From Vibrio penaeicida (GTDB lineage: Bacteria; Pseudomonadota; Gammaproteobacteria; Enterobacterales; Vibrionaceae): a DNA stretch of 64,000 bases. The notes under the pieces were generated by a model, which saw nothing but the letters and a program-made list of their open reading frames with translations, did not search any database and had not been told where the DNA came from. Shown here piece by piece: positions 1-8,387 of the stretch (position 1 is the first letter of the stretch; the number at the start of each line of letters is the position of its first letter). Location of the stretch: NCBI RefSeq assembly GCF_030689305.1, contig NZ_JAUYVM010000026.1:1-64000 (forward strand), written 5' to 3'. The position numbers were made by a program, and so were the translations under genes.

Positions 1-1686
1 GGTTACGCCCCAGGCATCGAGACCACGACAGGTCCGCTTGGTCAGGGCATCACTAACGCCGTGGGCATGGCACTGGCAGAGAAATCGCTTGCCGCGCAGT
101 TCAACAAAGACGGTCACGACATCGTGGACCACTTTACCTATGCTTTCATGGGCGATGGCTGTCTGATGGAAGGTATTTCGCACGAGGCATGTTCTCTTGC
201 GGGCACGCTAGGTCTGGGCAAGTTGATTGCTTTCTGGGATGACAACGGCATTTCTATCGATGGTGAAGTAGAAGGCTGGTTCTCTGACGACACCCCTAAG
301 CGTTTTGAAGCGTACGGCTGGCATGTCATTCCTGCGGTAGACGGCCACGATTCCGACGCCATCAACTCAGCGATTGAAGCCGCGAAAGCAGACCCACGTC
401 CAACCCTTATCTGTACCAAAACCATCATCGGTTTCGGTTCGCCAAACAAGTCGGGTTCGCACGACTGTCACGGCGCGCCATTGGGTCATGAAGAAATTGC
501 AGCAGCACGTGAGTTTTTAGGTTGGGAGCACGGTCCTTTTGAAATTCCGCAGGAAGTTTACGCAGAGTGGTCTGCGAAAGAAGCAGGCGCAGCTAAGGAA
601 GCAGCGTGGAACGAGAAATTTGCAGCTTATGAAGCAGCATATCCAGAGCTTGCCGCCGAGTTCAAACGTCGAGTAAACAACGAACTGCCTGCCGAGTGGG
701 AAGCGAAAGCAAGCCAAATCATTGCAGACCTTCAAGCTAACCCTGCTAACATTGCGTCACGTAAAGCGTCGCAAAATGCGTTGGAAGCGTTCGGGACTAT
801 CTTGCCTGAATTCATGGGCGGCTCGGCTGACCTTGCGCCTTCAAACCTGACCATGTGGTCGGGCTCTCAATCACTGACGGCGGAAGACGCATCGGGCAAC
901 TACATCCACTACGGTGTGCGTGAGTTCGGTATGACAGCCATCATGAACGGTATAGCTCTGCACGGTGGCTTCGTACCATACGGCGCGACTTTCCTTATGT
1001 TCATGGAATACGCACGTAACGCGATGCGCATGGCAGCACTAATGAAAGTGCAGAACATTCAAGTGTACACGCACGACTCTATCGGTCTGGGTGAAGACGG
1101 TCCGACTCACCAACCGGTTGAGCAAATCGCCTCTCTACGCCTAACACCAAACATGAGCACATGGCGTCCATGTGACCAAGTGGAATCGGCAGTGGCTTGG
1201 AAACTGGCTATCGAACGCAGAGATGGCCCAACGGCGCTTATCTTCTCTCGTCAGAATCTAGCACAGCAAGAGCGTGACGCGGCACAAGTGGCTGACATTG
1301 CAAAAGGTGGTTACATCCTGAAAGACAGCGATGGCAAGCCAGAGCTAATCTTAATTGCAACGGGCTCTGAAGTTGAGTTAACCATCGAAGCCGCAGCGCA
1401 ACTGACAGCAGCAGGCAAGAAAGTACGTGTCGTTTCTATGCCATCAACCGATGCGTTCGACAAGCAAGACGCCGCTTACCGCGAATCGGTACTGCCTTCA
1501 GACGTGACCGCTCGTATTGCAGTGGAAGCGGGGATTGCAGACTTCTGGTACAAGTACGTGGGCTTCGACGGTCGTATCATCGGTATGACAACGTTCGGCG
1601 AATCTGCACCAGCGGGCGAGCTGTTCAAGATGTTCGGCTTCACGGTTGAAAACGTAGTCGAGACCGCTAACGAACTGTTGGCGTAA
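1..1686 (+). CDS. tkt: Transketolase, 5'-truncated by window edge
   Basis: Thiamine-diphosphate enzyme of the non-oxidative pentose phosphate pathway that moves two-carbon ketol units between sugar phosphates in the cytoplasm. The reading frame is open from base 1 and begins inside the conserved TTTGPLGQGI segment. The ThDP/Mg motif GDGCLMEGISHEA follows, then the pyrimidine-binding domain with the HDSIGLGEDGPTHQPVEQ motif and a C-terminal transketolase domain. 561 residues are visible; the family is about 660 residues, so roughly 100 N-terminal residues lie upstream of the window. A strong terminator follows the stop, separating it from the epd-pgk-fbaA group. Codon use is biased as in highly expressed genes. 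Identification is secure; whether this is the tktA or tktB paralogue cannot be told. Confidence 0.97.
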   Translation, partial: GYAPGIETTTGPLGQGITNAVGMALAEKSLAAQFNKDGHDIVDHFTYAFMGDGCLMEGISHEACSLAGTLGLGKLIAFWDDNGISIDGEVEGWFSDDTPKRFEAYGWHVIPAVDGHDSDAINSAIEAAKADPRPTLICTKTIIGFGSPNKSGSHDCHGAPLGHEEIAAAREFLGWEHGPFEIPQEVYAEWSAKEAGAAKEAAWNEKFAAYEAAYPELAAEFKRRVNNELPAEWEAKASQIIADLQANPANIASRKASQNALEAFGTILPEFMGGSADLAPSNLTMWSGSQSLTAEDASGNYIHYGVREFGMTAIMNGIALHGGFVPYGATFLMFMEYARNAMRMAALMKVQNIQVYTHDSIGLGEDGPTHQPVEQIASLRLTPNMSTWRPCDQVESAVAWKLAIERRDGPTALIFSRQNLAQQERDAAQVADIAKGGYILKDSDGKPELILIATGSEVELTIEAAAQLTAAGKKVRVVSMPSTDAFDKQDAAYRESVLPSDVTARIAVEAGIADFWYKYVGFDGRIIGMTTFGESAPAGELFKMFGFTVENVVETANELLA

Positions 1687-1710
1687 ACCTCTCCCAAGCC
1701 TATAAAGAAA

Positions 1711-1740
1711 AAACCGAACCATCGCTGGTTCGGTTTTTTT
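1711..1740 (+). terminator. Rho-independent terminator after tkt
   Basis: A perfect 10-bp stem (AAACCGAACC / GGTTCGGTTT) with a 6-base loop is followed directly by a T tract. On the opposite strand the stem is preceded by A residues, so it could also serve the small convergent gene that ends at 1745. Confidence 0.92.
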
Positions 1741-1744
1741 ATGT

Positions 1745-1981
1745 CTATTCGAATTCGTTACCCTGATTCTTTAGCTCTTTTGTATGGCACGTTTTACAAG
1801 TGACATAGCGATCCATATCGTAGTAACTGCCGCCATTAATAATGGTATGAAGAGAGAGTTTTATTCTGCCTAGTAATGAAGCATCGCTGTCATAACTACT
1901 TGGCTTGCGTACCAAGGTTTCTGTATGTGATGTCGTTTTTCGGCACGTATTGCAATACTGTTCGGCAGACCATTCAGTCAT
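1745..1981 (-). CDS. Small hypothetical protein with two CxxC pairs (zinc-ribbon-like)
   Basis: A 78-residue protein that I do not recognise. It has one Cys pair near the N-terminus (YCNTCRK) and a second near the C-terminus (VTCKTCHTKE), a spacing that suggests a small zinc-ribbon fold; it has no signal peptide or membrane segment. The frame extends upstream to 2068, but I chose the ATG at 1981 because AAGGA lies 7-9 bases before it and the homology-like part starts there. It is convergent with tkt and shares the terminator region. A nucleic-acid-binding or redox role is possible but unsupported. Confidence 0.6.
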   Translation of the reverse strand: MTEWSAEQYCNTCRKTTSHTETLVRKPSSYDSDASLLGRIKLSLHTIINGGSYYDMDRYVTCKTCHTKELKNQGNEFE

Positions 1982-2284
1982 GTATTTGTCCTTTGGTGAG
2001 AAAATGAGGGTAGAAAGCGCCAAAGGAACGTTACTTGGTTTTATAAACTTTAATGTTAACAAGCACAACTAGTGGCATATTTGAATGCGAGTGACTTCAA
2101 CTTTAAGAGTCGCTTTGTTACATCAAAGATTACGACCAGCCACTACTTTCATGGGAGGGATTAGCATTCTTTCCGCAAGTCATTTTTATGGAAAGAAAGG
2201 ACCTGATAATACTATGGCTGCCTGTGAAGTTTCAGTAATATCAGTTACTATCTGTACCACGCAATTTATGTGAGGGCAGCAGAG

Positions 2285-3322
2285 ATGCTAAAAGTCGCGA
2301 TCAACGGATTTGGTCGAATAGGGCGCAACGTGTTGCGCGCGGTTTATGAAAGCAGTAAAAACCAGCAGATCAAAGTGGTTGCGGTCAATGAGCTAGCGCA
2401 ACCAGAAGCCATGGCGCATCTTCTCCAATATGACACCTCGCATGGTCGATTTTTTAAAAAGATATCTCACGACCAAGAGCATCTTTTTATTCATCACGAG
2501 AGCGGTGAGCGTGATTCTGTACGCATTCTGCATTTAGAAGATATTGAATTACTTCCTTGGCGAGATATAGAGGTCGATATCGTACTGGATTGTACAGGTG
2601 TGTATGGCTCTCAAGCCGACGGGCAAAAACATATTGCGGCAGGTGCCAAGAAAGTCCTGTTTTCACACCCTGGTGCTAATGATTTAGACAACACCATTAT
2701 TTATGGTGTGAATCATGAATCTATAACGGCAGAGCACAAAGTGGTATCTAATGGATCCTGTACGACAAACTGCATCGTACCCATTATAAAGGTACTTGAT
2801 GATGCCTTTGGTATCGATTCGGGAACCATCACGACCATCCATTCATCTATGAACGATCAGCAAGTGATTGATGCGTACCATCCAGACTTGCGACGTACTC
2901 GAGCAGCCAGCCAATCTATTATTCCAGTCGATACAAAATTGCATTTGGGTATTGAACGTATATTCCCGAAATTTTCTAACAAATTTGAAGCAATTTCGGT
3001 TCGAGTGCCGACTGTAAACGTCACTGCAATGGATTTGAGTGTAACAATAAATACAAATGTGAAAGTTAATGACGTAAATCAAACCATTATTAACGCTTCT
3101 CGGTGTACATTAGACAACATTGTTGACTATACTGAGGCGCCGTTAGTTTCTATCGACTTCAATCACGATTCCCACAGTGCCATAGTGGACGGCTCGCAAA
3201 CACGAGTGAGCAACGGACATCTTGTTAAGATGTTGGTGTGGTGTGATAACGAATGGGGCTTTGCTAACCGGATGCTGGATACTGCGATGACCATGCACGA
3301 ATTGGGTTATATAAAGCAGTAA
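2285..3322 (+). CDS. epd: D-erythrose-4-phosphate dehydrogenase
   Basis: NAD-dependent oxidation of erythrose 4-phosphate to 4-phosphoerythronate, the first step of DXP-dependent pyridoxal-phosphate synthesis; paralogue of GAPDH. The N-terminal Rossmann motif NGFGRIGRNVLRA and the catalytic SNGSCTTNCIVP (active Cys) are present, as is the C-terminal WCDNEWGFANRMLD. The 345-residue length fits the family (about 340). The start at 2285 (MLKVAING) is preferred over an upstream GTG at 2270 because homologues begin at the Rossmann strand. It is followed by pgk and fbaA in the classic enterobacterial/Vibrio order. Distinguishing it from GAPDH rests on this context and on sequence resemblance to Epd; pdxJ further along supplies a later step of the same vitamin pathway. 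Confidence 0.92.
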   Translation: MLKVAINGFGRIGRNVLRAVYESSKNQQIKVVAVNELAQPEAMAHLLQYDTSHGRFFKKISHDQEHLFIHHESGERDSVRILHLEDIELLPWRDIEVDIVLDCTGVYGSQADGQKHIAAGAKKVLFSHPGANDLDNTIIYGVNHESITAEHKVVSNGSCTTNCIVPIIKVLDDAFGIDSGTITTIHSSMNDQQVIDAYHPDLRRTRAASQSIIPVDTKLHLGIERIFPKFSNKFEAISVRVPTVNVTAMDLSVTINTNVKVNDVNQTIINASRCTLDNIVDYTEAPLVSIDFNHDSHSAIVDGSQTRVSNGHLVKMLVWCDNEWGFANRMLDTAMTMHELGYIKQ

Positions 3323-3332
3323 AAGTTTTAAT

Positions 3333-3366
3333 TTTGGGGCTTGAAATAAATGTGTTTTGCCCCAAA
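3333..3366 (+). other. Intercistronic inverted repeat between epd and pgk
   Basis: An 8-bp perfect stem (TTTGGGGC / GCCCCAAA) encloses an 18-base loop. There is no T tract, so it is not a terminator; an RNA-stability or processing hairpin that lets pgk be expressed far above epd is a plausible reading. Confidence 0.45.
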
Positions 3367-3449
3367 GTAAGCACCAGAGCAAGAATTTATTGGCTGAGCG
3401 TGATGCTGGGCTACCAAACTTTAAAATTGAAACATTGAGAGGACAAATC

Positions 3450-4610
3450 ATGTCTGTAATCAAGATGACTGACCTGGAACTAGCAGGTAAACGCGTATTT
3501 ATCCGTGCTGACCTAAACGTACCAGTAAAAGACGGTAAAGTAACTTCAGATGCTCGTATCCTAGCATCTCTACCAACTATCAAGCTTTGCTTAGAAGCTG
3601 GTGCAAAAGTAATGGTTACTTCTCACCTTGGTCGTCCTACTGAAGGCGAATACAACGAAGAGTTCTCTCTAGCTCCTGTAGTTAACTACTTAAATGACGC
3701 ACTAGACTGCGACGTTAAACTAGCTAAAGACTACCTAGATGGTCTTGAGCTGAACGCTGGTGAACTTGTTGTTCTTGAAAACGTTCGCTTCAACAAAGGC
3801 GAAAAGAAAAACGAAGAACAACTATCTAAAGCATACGCATCTCTATGTGACATCTTCGTAATGGACGCATTCGGTACGGCTCACCGTGCACAAGCTTCTA
3901 CACACGGCGTTGGTACTCACGCTCCTGTAGCATGTGCTGGTCCTCTTCTTGCGGCAGAGCTAGAAGCACTAGGTAAAGCTATGGATAACCCAGAGCGTCC
4001 ACTGGTTGCTATCGTTGGTGGCTCTAAAGTTTCTACTAAGCTGACCGTTCTTGAGTCTCTATCTAAAGTTGCAGACCAACTTGTTGTTGGTGGTGGTATC
4101 GCAAACACATTCATCGCTGCTGAAGGCCACAACGTAGGTAAGTCTCTATACGAAGCAGACCTAGTGGATACTGCTAAGAAGCTAATGAAAGAGTGTGCTA
4201 TTCCGGTAGCGACCGACGTTGCATGTGCTAAGGCATTTGACGAAAACGCAGAAGCTGAAATCAAACACGTTTCTGAAGTATCAGACGACGACATGATCTT
4301 CGACCTTGGTCCAGATTCAACTGCTGCTCTTGCTGAAATCATCGGCAACGCAAAAACTATCCTTTGGAACGGCCCTGTAGGCGTATTCGAATTCAAGAAC
4401 TTCGAAGCGGGCACAGCGGGTATTTCTAAAGCAATTGCTGAATCTGCAGGTTTCTCTGTTGCAGGTGGCGGCGATACACTAGCAGCAATCGACAAGTTCG
4501 GTATCAAGGCTGACGTTTCTTACATCTCTACAGGTGGCGGCGCATTCCTTGAATTCGTTGAAGGTAAAGTACTGCCAGCAGTAGCTATGCTTGAAGAGCG
4601 CGCTAAGTAA
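3450..4610 (+). CDS. pgk: Phosphoglycerate kinase
   Basis: Glycolytic kinase that makes ATP from 1,3-bisphosphoglycerate. The N-terminal substrate motif RADLNVPVKDGKV, the SHLGRP loop, the LENVRFNKGEKKN segment, the VVGGGIANTFI nucleotide-binding part and the C-terminal GGGDTLAAIDKFG glycine loop are all present. The 386-residue length is normal. The start at 3450 (MSVIKMTDL) follows a strong GAGAGGA ribosome site at 3436-3442; an upstream in-frame ATG at 3357 has no such site. Codon use is strongly biased as for abundant proteins, unlike the neighbouring epd, which implies its own promoter or selective mRNA processing. It is followed by a hairpin and fbaA. Confidence 0.97.
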   Translation: MSVIKMTDLELAGKRVFIRADLNVPVKDGKVTSDARILASLPTIKLCLEAGAKVMVTSHLGRPTEGEYNEEFSLAPVVNYLNDALDCDVKLAKDYLDGLELNAGELVVLENVRFNKGEKKNEEQLSKAYASLCDIFVMDAFGTAHRAQASTHGVGTHAPVACAGPLLAAELEALGKAMDNPERPLVAIVGGSKVSTKLTVLESLSKVADQLVVGGGIANTFIAAEGHNVGKSLYEADLVDTAKKLMKECAIPVATDVACAKAFDENAEAEIKHVSEVSDDDMIFDLGPDSTAALAEIIGNAKTILWNGPVGVFEFKNFEAGTAGISKAIAESAGFSVAGGGDTLAAIDKFGIKADVSYISTGGGAFLEFVEGKVLPAVAMLEERAK

Positions 4611-4618
4611 GAATAACT

Positions 4619-4646
4619 GAAAGCGGGAGTGAATCCCGCTTTCTTG
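4619..4646 (+). terminator. Hairpin/attenuator between pgk and fbaA
   Basis: A 10-bp perfect stem (GAAAGCGGGA / TCCCGCTTTC) with a 5-base loop is followed by a short, interrupted T run (TTG). It is likely a partial terminator, so fbaA may be transcribed both by read-through and from its own promoter. Confidence 0.65.
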
Positions 4647-4670
4647 TTTGCTGCACGCCAAATGGTTCTC

Positions 4671-4705
4671 TGTTAGAATACCTCGCGTTGTGAGCAAACG
4701 TTTGC
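4671..4705 (+). promoter_or_regulatory. Extended -10 promoter and LacI/PurR-type operator before fbaA
   Basis: A TGT-TAGAAT extended -10 element lies at 4671-4679. A perfect 12-bp palindrome, GCAAACGTTTGC, lies at 4694-4705, just downstream of the expected start of transcription. This palindrome is the core of PurR and other LacI-family operators. Which regulator binds (PurR, Cra-like or another family member) cannot be decided from sequence. Confidence 0.55.
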
Positions 4706-4762
4706 AAGAATTTAAACTTAATCAGTTTTATTTTAAAACGACAGATAAATAGGATTACATCC

Positions 4763-5839
4763 ATGTCTAAGATCTTCGACTTCGTAAAGCCAGGTGTTAT
4801 CACTGGTGATGACGTTCAGAAAGTATTTGAAGTTGCTAAAGAAAATAACTTCGCACTTCCAGCGGTTAACTGTATTGGTACTGACTCTGTAAACGCAGTA
4901 CTAGAAGCAGCTGCAAAAGTTAAAGCGCCAGTTATCGTTCAGTTCTCTAACGGTGGTGCTGCTTTCTTCGCAGGTAAAGGTCTAAAACTTGAAGGCCAAG
5001 GTCTACAAATTCTTGGTGCTGTTGCTGGTGCAAAATACGTACACGCTGTAGCTGAAGCTTACGGTGTACCAGTAATCCTACACACTGACCACGCGGCTAA
5101 GAAACTACTTCCTTGGATCGACGGTCTGCTAGATGCTGGTGAAGAGTTCTTTGCTCAAACTGGTAAGCCTCTATTCTCTTCACACATGATTGACCTTTCT
5201 GAAGAGTCTCTAGAAGAAAACATCGAAATATCTGGTAAGTACCTAGAGCGCATGGCTAAAATGGACATGACTCTTGAAATCGAGCTAGGTTGTACTGGCG
5301 GTGAAGAAGACGGCGTAGACAACTCTGATATGGATGCGTCTGAGCTATATACTTCTCCAGAAGACGTAGCTTACGCTTACGAGAAGTTGAATGCTATCAG
5401 CCCTCGTTTCACTATTGCTGCATCTTTCGGTAACGTACACGGTGTATACAAGCCAGGTAACGTTGTACTGACTCCAACAATCCTACGTGATTCTCAAGCA
5501 TACTGTGCAGAGAAGTTTGGTATTGCACCTAACGCTCTAAACTTCGTATTCCACGGTGGTTCTGGTTCTTCTCAAGAAGAAATTCAAGAGTCTATCGGCT
5601 ACGGTGTTATCAAAATGAACATCGATACTGATACTCAGTGGGCAACTTGGGATGGTATCCGTGCATACGAAGCGGACAAGCACGATTACCTACAGGGTCA
5701 AATTGGTAACCCTACTGGTGATGATGCGCCTAATAAGAAGTACTACGATCCACGTGTATGGCTACGTGCAGCGCAAGCGTCAATGGTTGTTCGCCTTGAG
5801 CAAGCATTTGCTGACCTGAATGCTGTAGACGTTCTTTAA
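4763..5839 (+). CDS. fbaA: Class II fructose-bisphosphate aldolase
   Basis: Zinc-dependent aldolase that interconverts fructose 1,6-bisphosphate and two triose phosphates. The zinc-binding HTDHAAKK motif, the ELGCTGGEEDG segment, ASFGNVHGVYKPGNV and FHGGSGSS are present, the last binding phosphate. The 358-residue length matches the class II A family. Codon use is highly biased. The gene has its own candidate promoter and operator and is closed by a strong terminator, so it can be a separate transcription unit at the end of the epd-pgk group. Confidence 0.97.
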   Translation: MSKIFDFVKPGVITGDDVQKVFEVAKENNFALPAVNCIGTDSVNAVLEAAAKVKAPVIVQFSNGGAAFFAGKGLKLEGQGLQILGAVAGAKYVHAVAEAYGVPVILHTDHAAKKLLPWIDGLLDAGEEFFAQTGKPLFSSHMIDLSEESLEENIEISGKYLERMAKMDMTLEIELGCTGGEEDGVDNSDMDASELYTSPEDVAYAYEKLNAISPRFTIAASFGNVHGVYKPGNVVLTPTILRDSQAYCAEKFGIAPNALNFVFHGGSGSSQEEIQESIGYGVIKMNIDTDTQWATWDGIRAYEADKHDYLQGQIGNPTGDDAPNKKYYDPRVWLRAAQASMVVRLEQAFADLNAVDVL

Positions 5840-5855
5840 TTCTTTCGAATTGAAC

Positions 5856-5887
5856 TGAAAAGCCCGCTCATTGAGCGGGCTTTTTTA
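5856..5887 (+). terminator. Rho-independent terminator after fbaA
   Basis: A G+C-rich stem (AAGCCCGCTCA / TGAGCGGGCTT) with almost no loop is followed by six T residues. Confidence 0.93.
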
Positions 5888-6071
5888 TGCTTGCTATCTT
5901 TTTAAACCCCGCTAAAGTTGGTTGAGGGTTATTCCATTGATTACATAACCCTTTCGCTAAAAGCCCAAGTTTTTAAGTTGTAGTCTCAATATTAATGTGG
6001 CGATGACTTTCATTGAGTTCAATTGTAAGATATTTTGTCGAAATTCTGTCGCAGAGATGCACCGCCCTAAA

Positions 6072-6087
6072 TTAGTGAAGTCACTAA
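6072..6087. promoter_or_regulatory. Inverted repeat upstream of mscS
   Basis: The perfect repeat TTAGTGA-AG-TCACTAA lies about 50 bases before the mscS start. It could be an operator or may overlap the promoter; no matching regulator is evident. The rest of the 5888-6137 gap shows no gene. Confidence 0.3.
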
Positions 6088-6137
6088 CTTGGATAAGGCA
6101 CACATATTCAAAATAAGAAACCTAGAGGTAAAAAGGA

Positions 6138-7004
6138 ATGGCAAGCGAACCATCAGTGGTTGATAACCTAAACTTAGCAGGAGGAGTCAGTAAAATGGAA
6201 TCTTGGCTGACAAACAACTCAGATCTGATCATTCAATATGGTGTAAACATCATTTCAGCAGTACTGATACTGTTTATCGGTAACATTATCGTTAAAGCTA
6301 TCGCAAACAGCGTAGCGAAGGTGATGAAGAAGAAGAATATGGATAAAGCGGTGGTGGAGTTTATCCACGCGCTGGTTCGTTACTTGTTGTTCGTTATTGT
6401 TCTTATTGCGGCATTAGGTCGTTTGGGTGTTCAAACTGCTTCAGTAGTTGCGGTTATTGGTGCGGCTGGCTTAGCGGTTGGTTTGGCACTGCAAGGCTCT
6501 CTGTCTAACTTCGCGGCAGGTGTACTTATCGTTGCGTTCCGTCCATTCAAATCGGGCGATTACGTTGAAATTGGCGGCGTATCTGGTTCTGTTGAGTCCA
6601 TCCAGATTTTCCAAACCGTTCTTACTACACCAGACAACAAGATGGTTGTAGTGCCTAACGGTGGTGTTATTGGTGGTCCAATAACAAACTACTCTCGCCA
6701 CCAAACACGACGTATTGATCATGTTATTGGTGTTTCTTACAACGCTGATCTTAAGAAAACTCAAGAAATCATTGCCGAAACATTGGCAAAAGATGAGCGT
6801 ATTCTGAAAGATCCAGGCGTGACCATTGGTGTGGTTGCACTTGCTGATTCTTCAGTTAACTTTGTTGTTCGTCCTTGGGTGAAAACCGCGGACTACTGGA
6901 ATGTATATTTCGACTCTCTTCAGGCCATTAAAGAAGCGCTTGATGACGCAGGTATCGAAATTCCATTCCCTCAAATGGATGTGCACTTGAACAAAGTTGA
7001 TTGA
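6138..7004 (+). CDS. mscS: Small-conductance mechanosensitive channel MscS
   Basis: Inner-membrane homoheptameric channel that opens under membrane tension to release solutes on hypo-osmotic shock. Three membrane segments lie at about residues 32-52, 75-98 and 105-128; the third is the pore helix with the QTASVVAVIGAAGLAVGLALQG glycine/alanine pattern. The cytoplasmic beta domain (GDYVEIGGVSGSVESI, VPNGGVIGG) and C-terminal PFPQMDV strand follow. The 288-residue length matches E. coli MscS. The start at 6138 is supported by alignment of the N-terminal VVDxxNxAG segment with E. coli. A second ATG at 6195 has a stronger ribosome site, see findings. Confidence 0.95.
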   Translation: MASEPSVVDNLNLAGGVSKMESWLTNNSDLIIQYGVNIISAVLILFIGNIIVKAIANSVAKVMKKKNMDKAVVEFIHALVRYLLFVIVLIAALGRLGVQTASVVAVIGAAGLAVGLALQGSLSNFAAGVLIVAFRPFKSGDYVEIGGVSGSVESIQIFQTVLTTPDNKMVVVPNGGVIGGPITNYSRHQTRRIDHVIGVSYNADLKKTQEIIAETLAKDERILKDPGVTIGVVALADSSVNFVVRPWVKTADYWNVYFDSLQAIKEALDDAGIEIPFPQMDVHLNKVD

Positions 7005-7035
7005 TTTTCTTTGTAGATCAAAACACTTCCATTGA

Positions 7036-7072
7036 AATAAGGCGCTTACTCAGTTAAGCGCCTTTATTTTTG
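7036..7072. terminator. Bidirectional terminator between mscS and the YbaK gene
   Basis: The stem ATAAGGCGCTTA / TAAGCGCCTTTAT is followed by T residues on the plus strand and preceded by A residues, so it serves both convergent genes. Confidence 0.85.
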
Positions 7073-7104
7073 AATCTTGTTTTGTGATTTATGTTGAGTG
7101 TCAG

Positions 7105-7593
7105 CTATTCAGATAGCTTATAAATCGGGTTTTCTAGAGACTCCAGCAGTTTTTCTAAAAAGACAACACTAATTCCAATCGTTACAGCAGGATCCCCAGG
7201 TGTATAAAGCAGCTCGTCATGTTTCAGAAGTGCAGTATCCAAAATAATGGGGACTGAGGTGGGTAATGTGAATGGGCAAACAGCCCCAGCTAAACAGCCT
7301 GTTTTCGCTGTCATTTCTTCATTATCACAGATAGATACACGTTTGCCTAAAAGCCCTTTAATTCCTTTAGCATTGAGGCGGCTGTCTTTATCGGTTAAGT
7401 AAAGTGCGTAACCACTACCTTTAATTTTCAGAAATAAGCTTTTAGACAACGTACCTGTCCAGCCCAATTCCTCGGCAACCGCTTCATCTGTCGCAAAATC
7501 CAAAATTGGTCGATGTTGCCATTCATTGAATGGGATGTTGAGTTCGTTTAAAAGGTCGATGTTCCTTTGGTAAATCTGTTGAATTACATCCAT
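7105..7593 (-). CDS. YbaK/ProX-type aminoacyl-tRNA deacylase (PrdX-like)
   Basis: A 162-residue single-domain protein of the YbaK/INS superfamily, whose members hydrolyse mischarged tRNAs such as Ala-tRNA(Pro) in trans. The family pattern is clear: the SKSLFLKIKGSGYALYLTDKD strand-helix with the conserved Lys, the LLGKRVSICDNEEM segment, GCLAGAVCPF and the final PGDPAVTIGIS strand. It is closest in pattern to the PrdX/ProXp-ala branch, judged by the K-x-LFLK and GCLAGAVCP signatures. It lies downstream of argO on the same strand with a short gap, so co-transcription is possible. A second, distinct YbaK gene is at 17578-18075. Substrate assignment is inference. Confidence 0.82.
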   Translation of the reverse strand: MDVIQQIYQRNIDLLNELNIPFNEWQHRPILDFATDEAVAEELGWTGTLSKSLFLKIKGSGYALYLTDKDSRLNAKGIKGLLGKRVSICDNEEMTAKTGCLAGAVCPFTLPTSVPIILDTALLKHDELLYTPGDPAVTIGISVVFLEKLLESLENPIYKLSE

Positions 7594-7620
7594 GTCATAT
7601 CCTTATGTCTTAACAAGCAT

Positions 7621-8250
7621 CTACATGTATTGCTGCCACAACCCATTTGCGAGAATAATCGCAATAGTAAACATCATTACAGCCACACCTATATCAATCC
7701 CTTTTTTCACTTTAGGTCTAGAGAGCGTAGGACCTAATTTTGCAGCGCCAAGGGATAAGCTATAAAACCAAGCAAACGACGCCAGTACTGTACCTACAGC
7801 AAAAGCAATACGATCTTGTCCTTCGTATTGTCCTCCGATAGAGCCCAAAATGACGACCGTATCTAAATACAAGTGAGGGTTAAGAACAGTAACAGCAAGC
7901 GCTCCTAAAACGACCGCACGCTTTCCTCTTGCCGTGATTTGGGCGTTAGATTCCCTTTGCTCTGCTGGAGCAAAAGCACTTCTTAGAGACATAAGACCAT
8001 AGATGGTTAAAAACGCGATCCCACCCAGAGTGACAGAAGTAAGTAGTAATTCGTTTTGAGAAAGGATTGCTCCACCACCAAAAATGCCTAGAGAGATGAA
8101 AAAAACGTCCAATAAGCTACAGATCGTCGCGGTTGTAAGATGGTGATTGCGCTTAATGCCCTGGTTCAGCACATATGCATTCTGCGCCCCAATCGGAATG
8201 ATCATCGTTGCGCCTAACCCAAAACCTTGCAATAACACCCAGAAGTTCAC
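7621..8250 (-). CDS. argO: LysE-family amino-acid exporter ArgO
   Basis: Inner-membrane exporter of arginine (LysE superfamily). It has five to six hydrophobic segments, the N-terminal LLQGFGLGATMIIPIGAQNAYVLNQGIKR signature (given here only in part: PIGAQNAYVLNQGI) and AVTVLNPHLYLDTVVILG, both hallmark LysE/ArgO motifs. I place the start at the GTG at 8250 (VNFWVLLQG, 209 residues, E. coli ArgO is 211), preceded by TAAGGG; an ATG at 8283 would add 11 residues not usual in the family. It is divergent from argP, the known activator of argO in E. coli, with a 137-base control region between them. Confidence 0.9.
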   Translation of the reverse strand: MNFWVLLQGFGLGATMIIPIGAQNAYVLNQGIKRNHHLTTATICSLLDVFFISLGIFGGGAILSQNELLLTSVTLGGIAFLTIYGLMSLRSAFAPAEQRESNAQITARGKRAVVLGALAVTVLNPHLYLDTVVILGSIGGQYEGQDRIAFAVGTVLASFAWFYSLSLGAAKLGPTLSRPKVKKGIDIGVAVMMFTIAIILANGLWQQYM

Positions 8251-8387
8251 AACGTTGCCCTTACTTAAAAATAGAAATATCAAAAAATGAGCCGCAAGGA
8301 TAAGGGGAATAAGAAAATAAATTAAACTAATAATTTTAATGAATGATAAGTTAAACTTATATTCTGGGTGTGTAAGTAGAGGGAAGT

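Noticed and set aside
2085..2273. Open frame of 62 codons before epd
   Set aside because: No ribosome site, no recognisable family, and it ends where the epd leader begins; more likely untranslated promoter DNA.
3917..4507. Antisense open frame of 196 codons inside pgk
   Set aside because: It lies fully opposite a highly biased, certain gene; such mirror frames arise from codon bias, and the Ser/Ala/Thr-rich translation has no domain.
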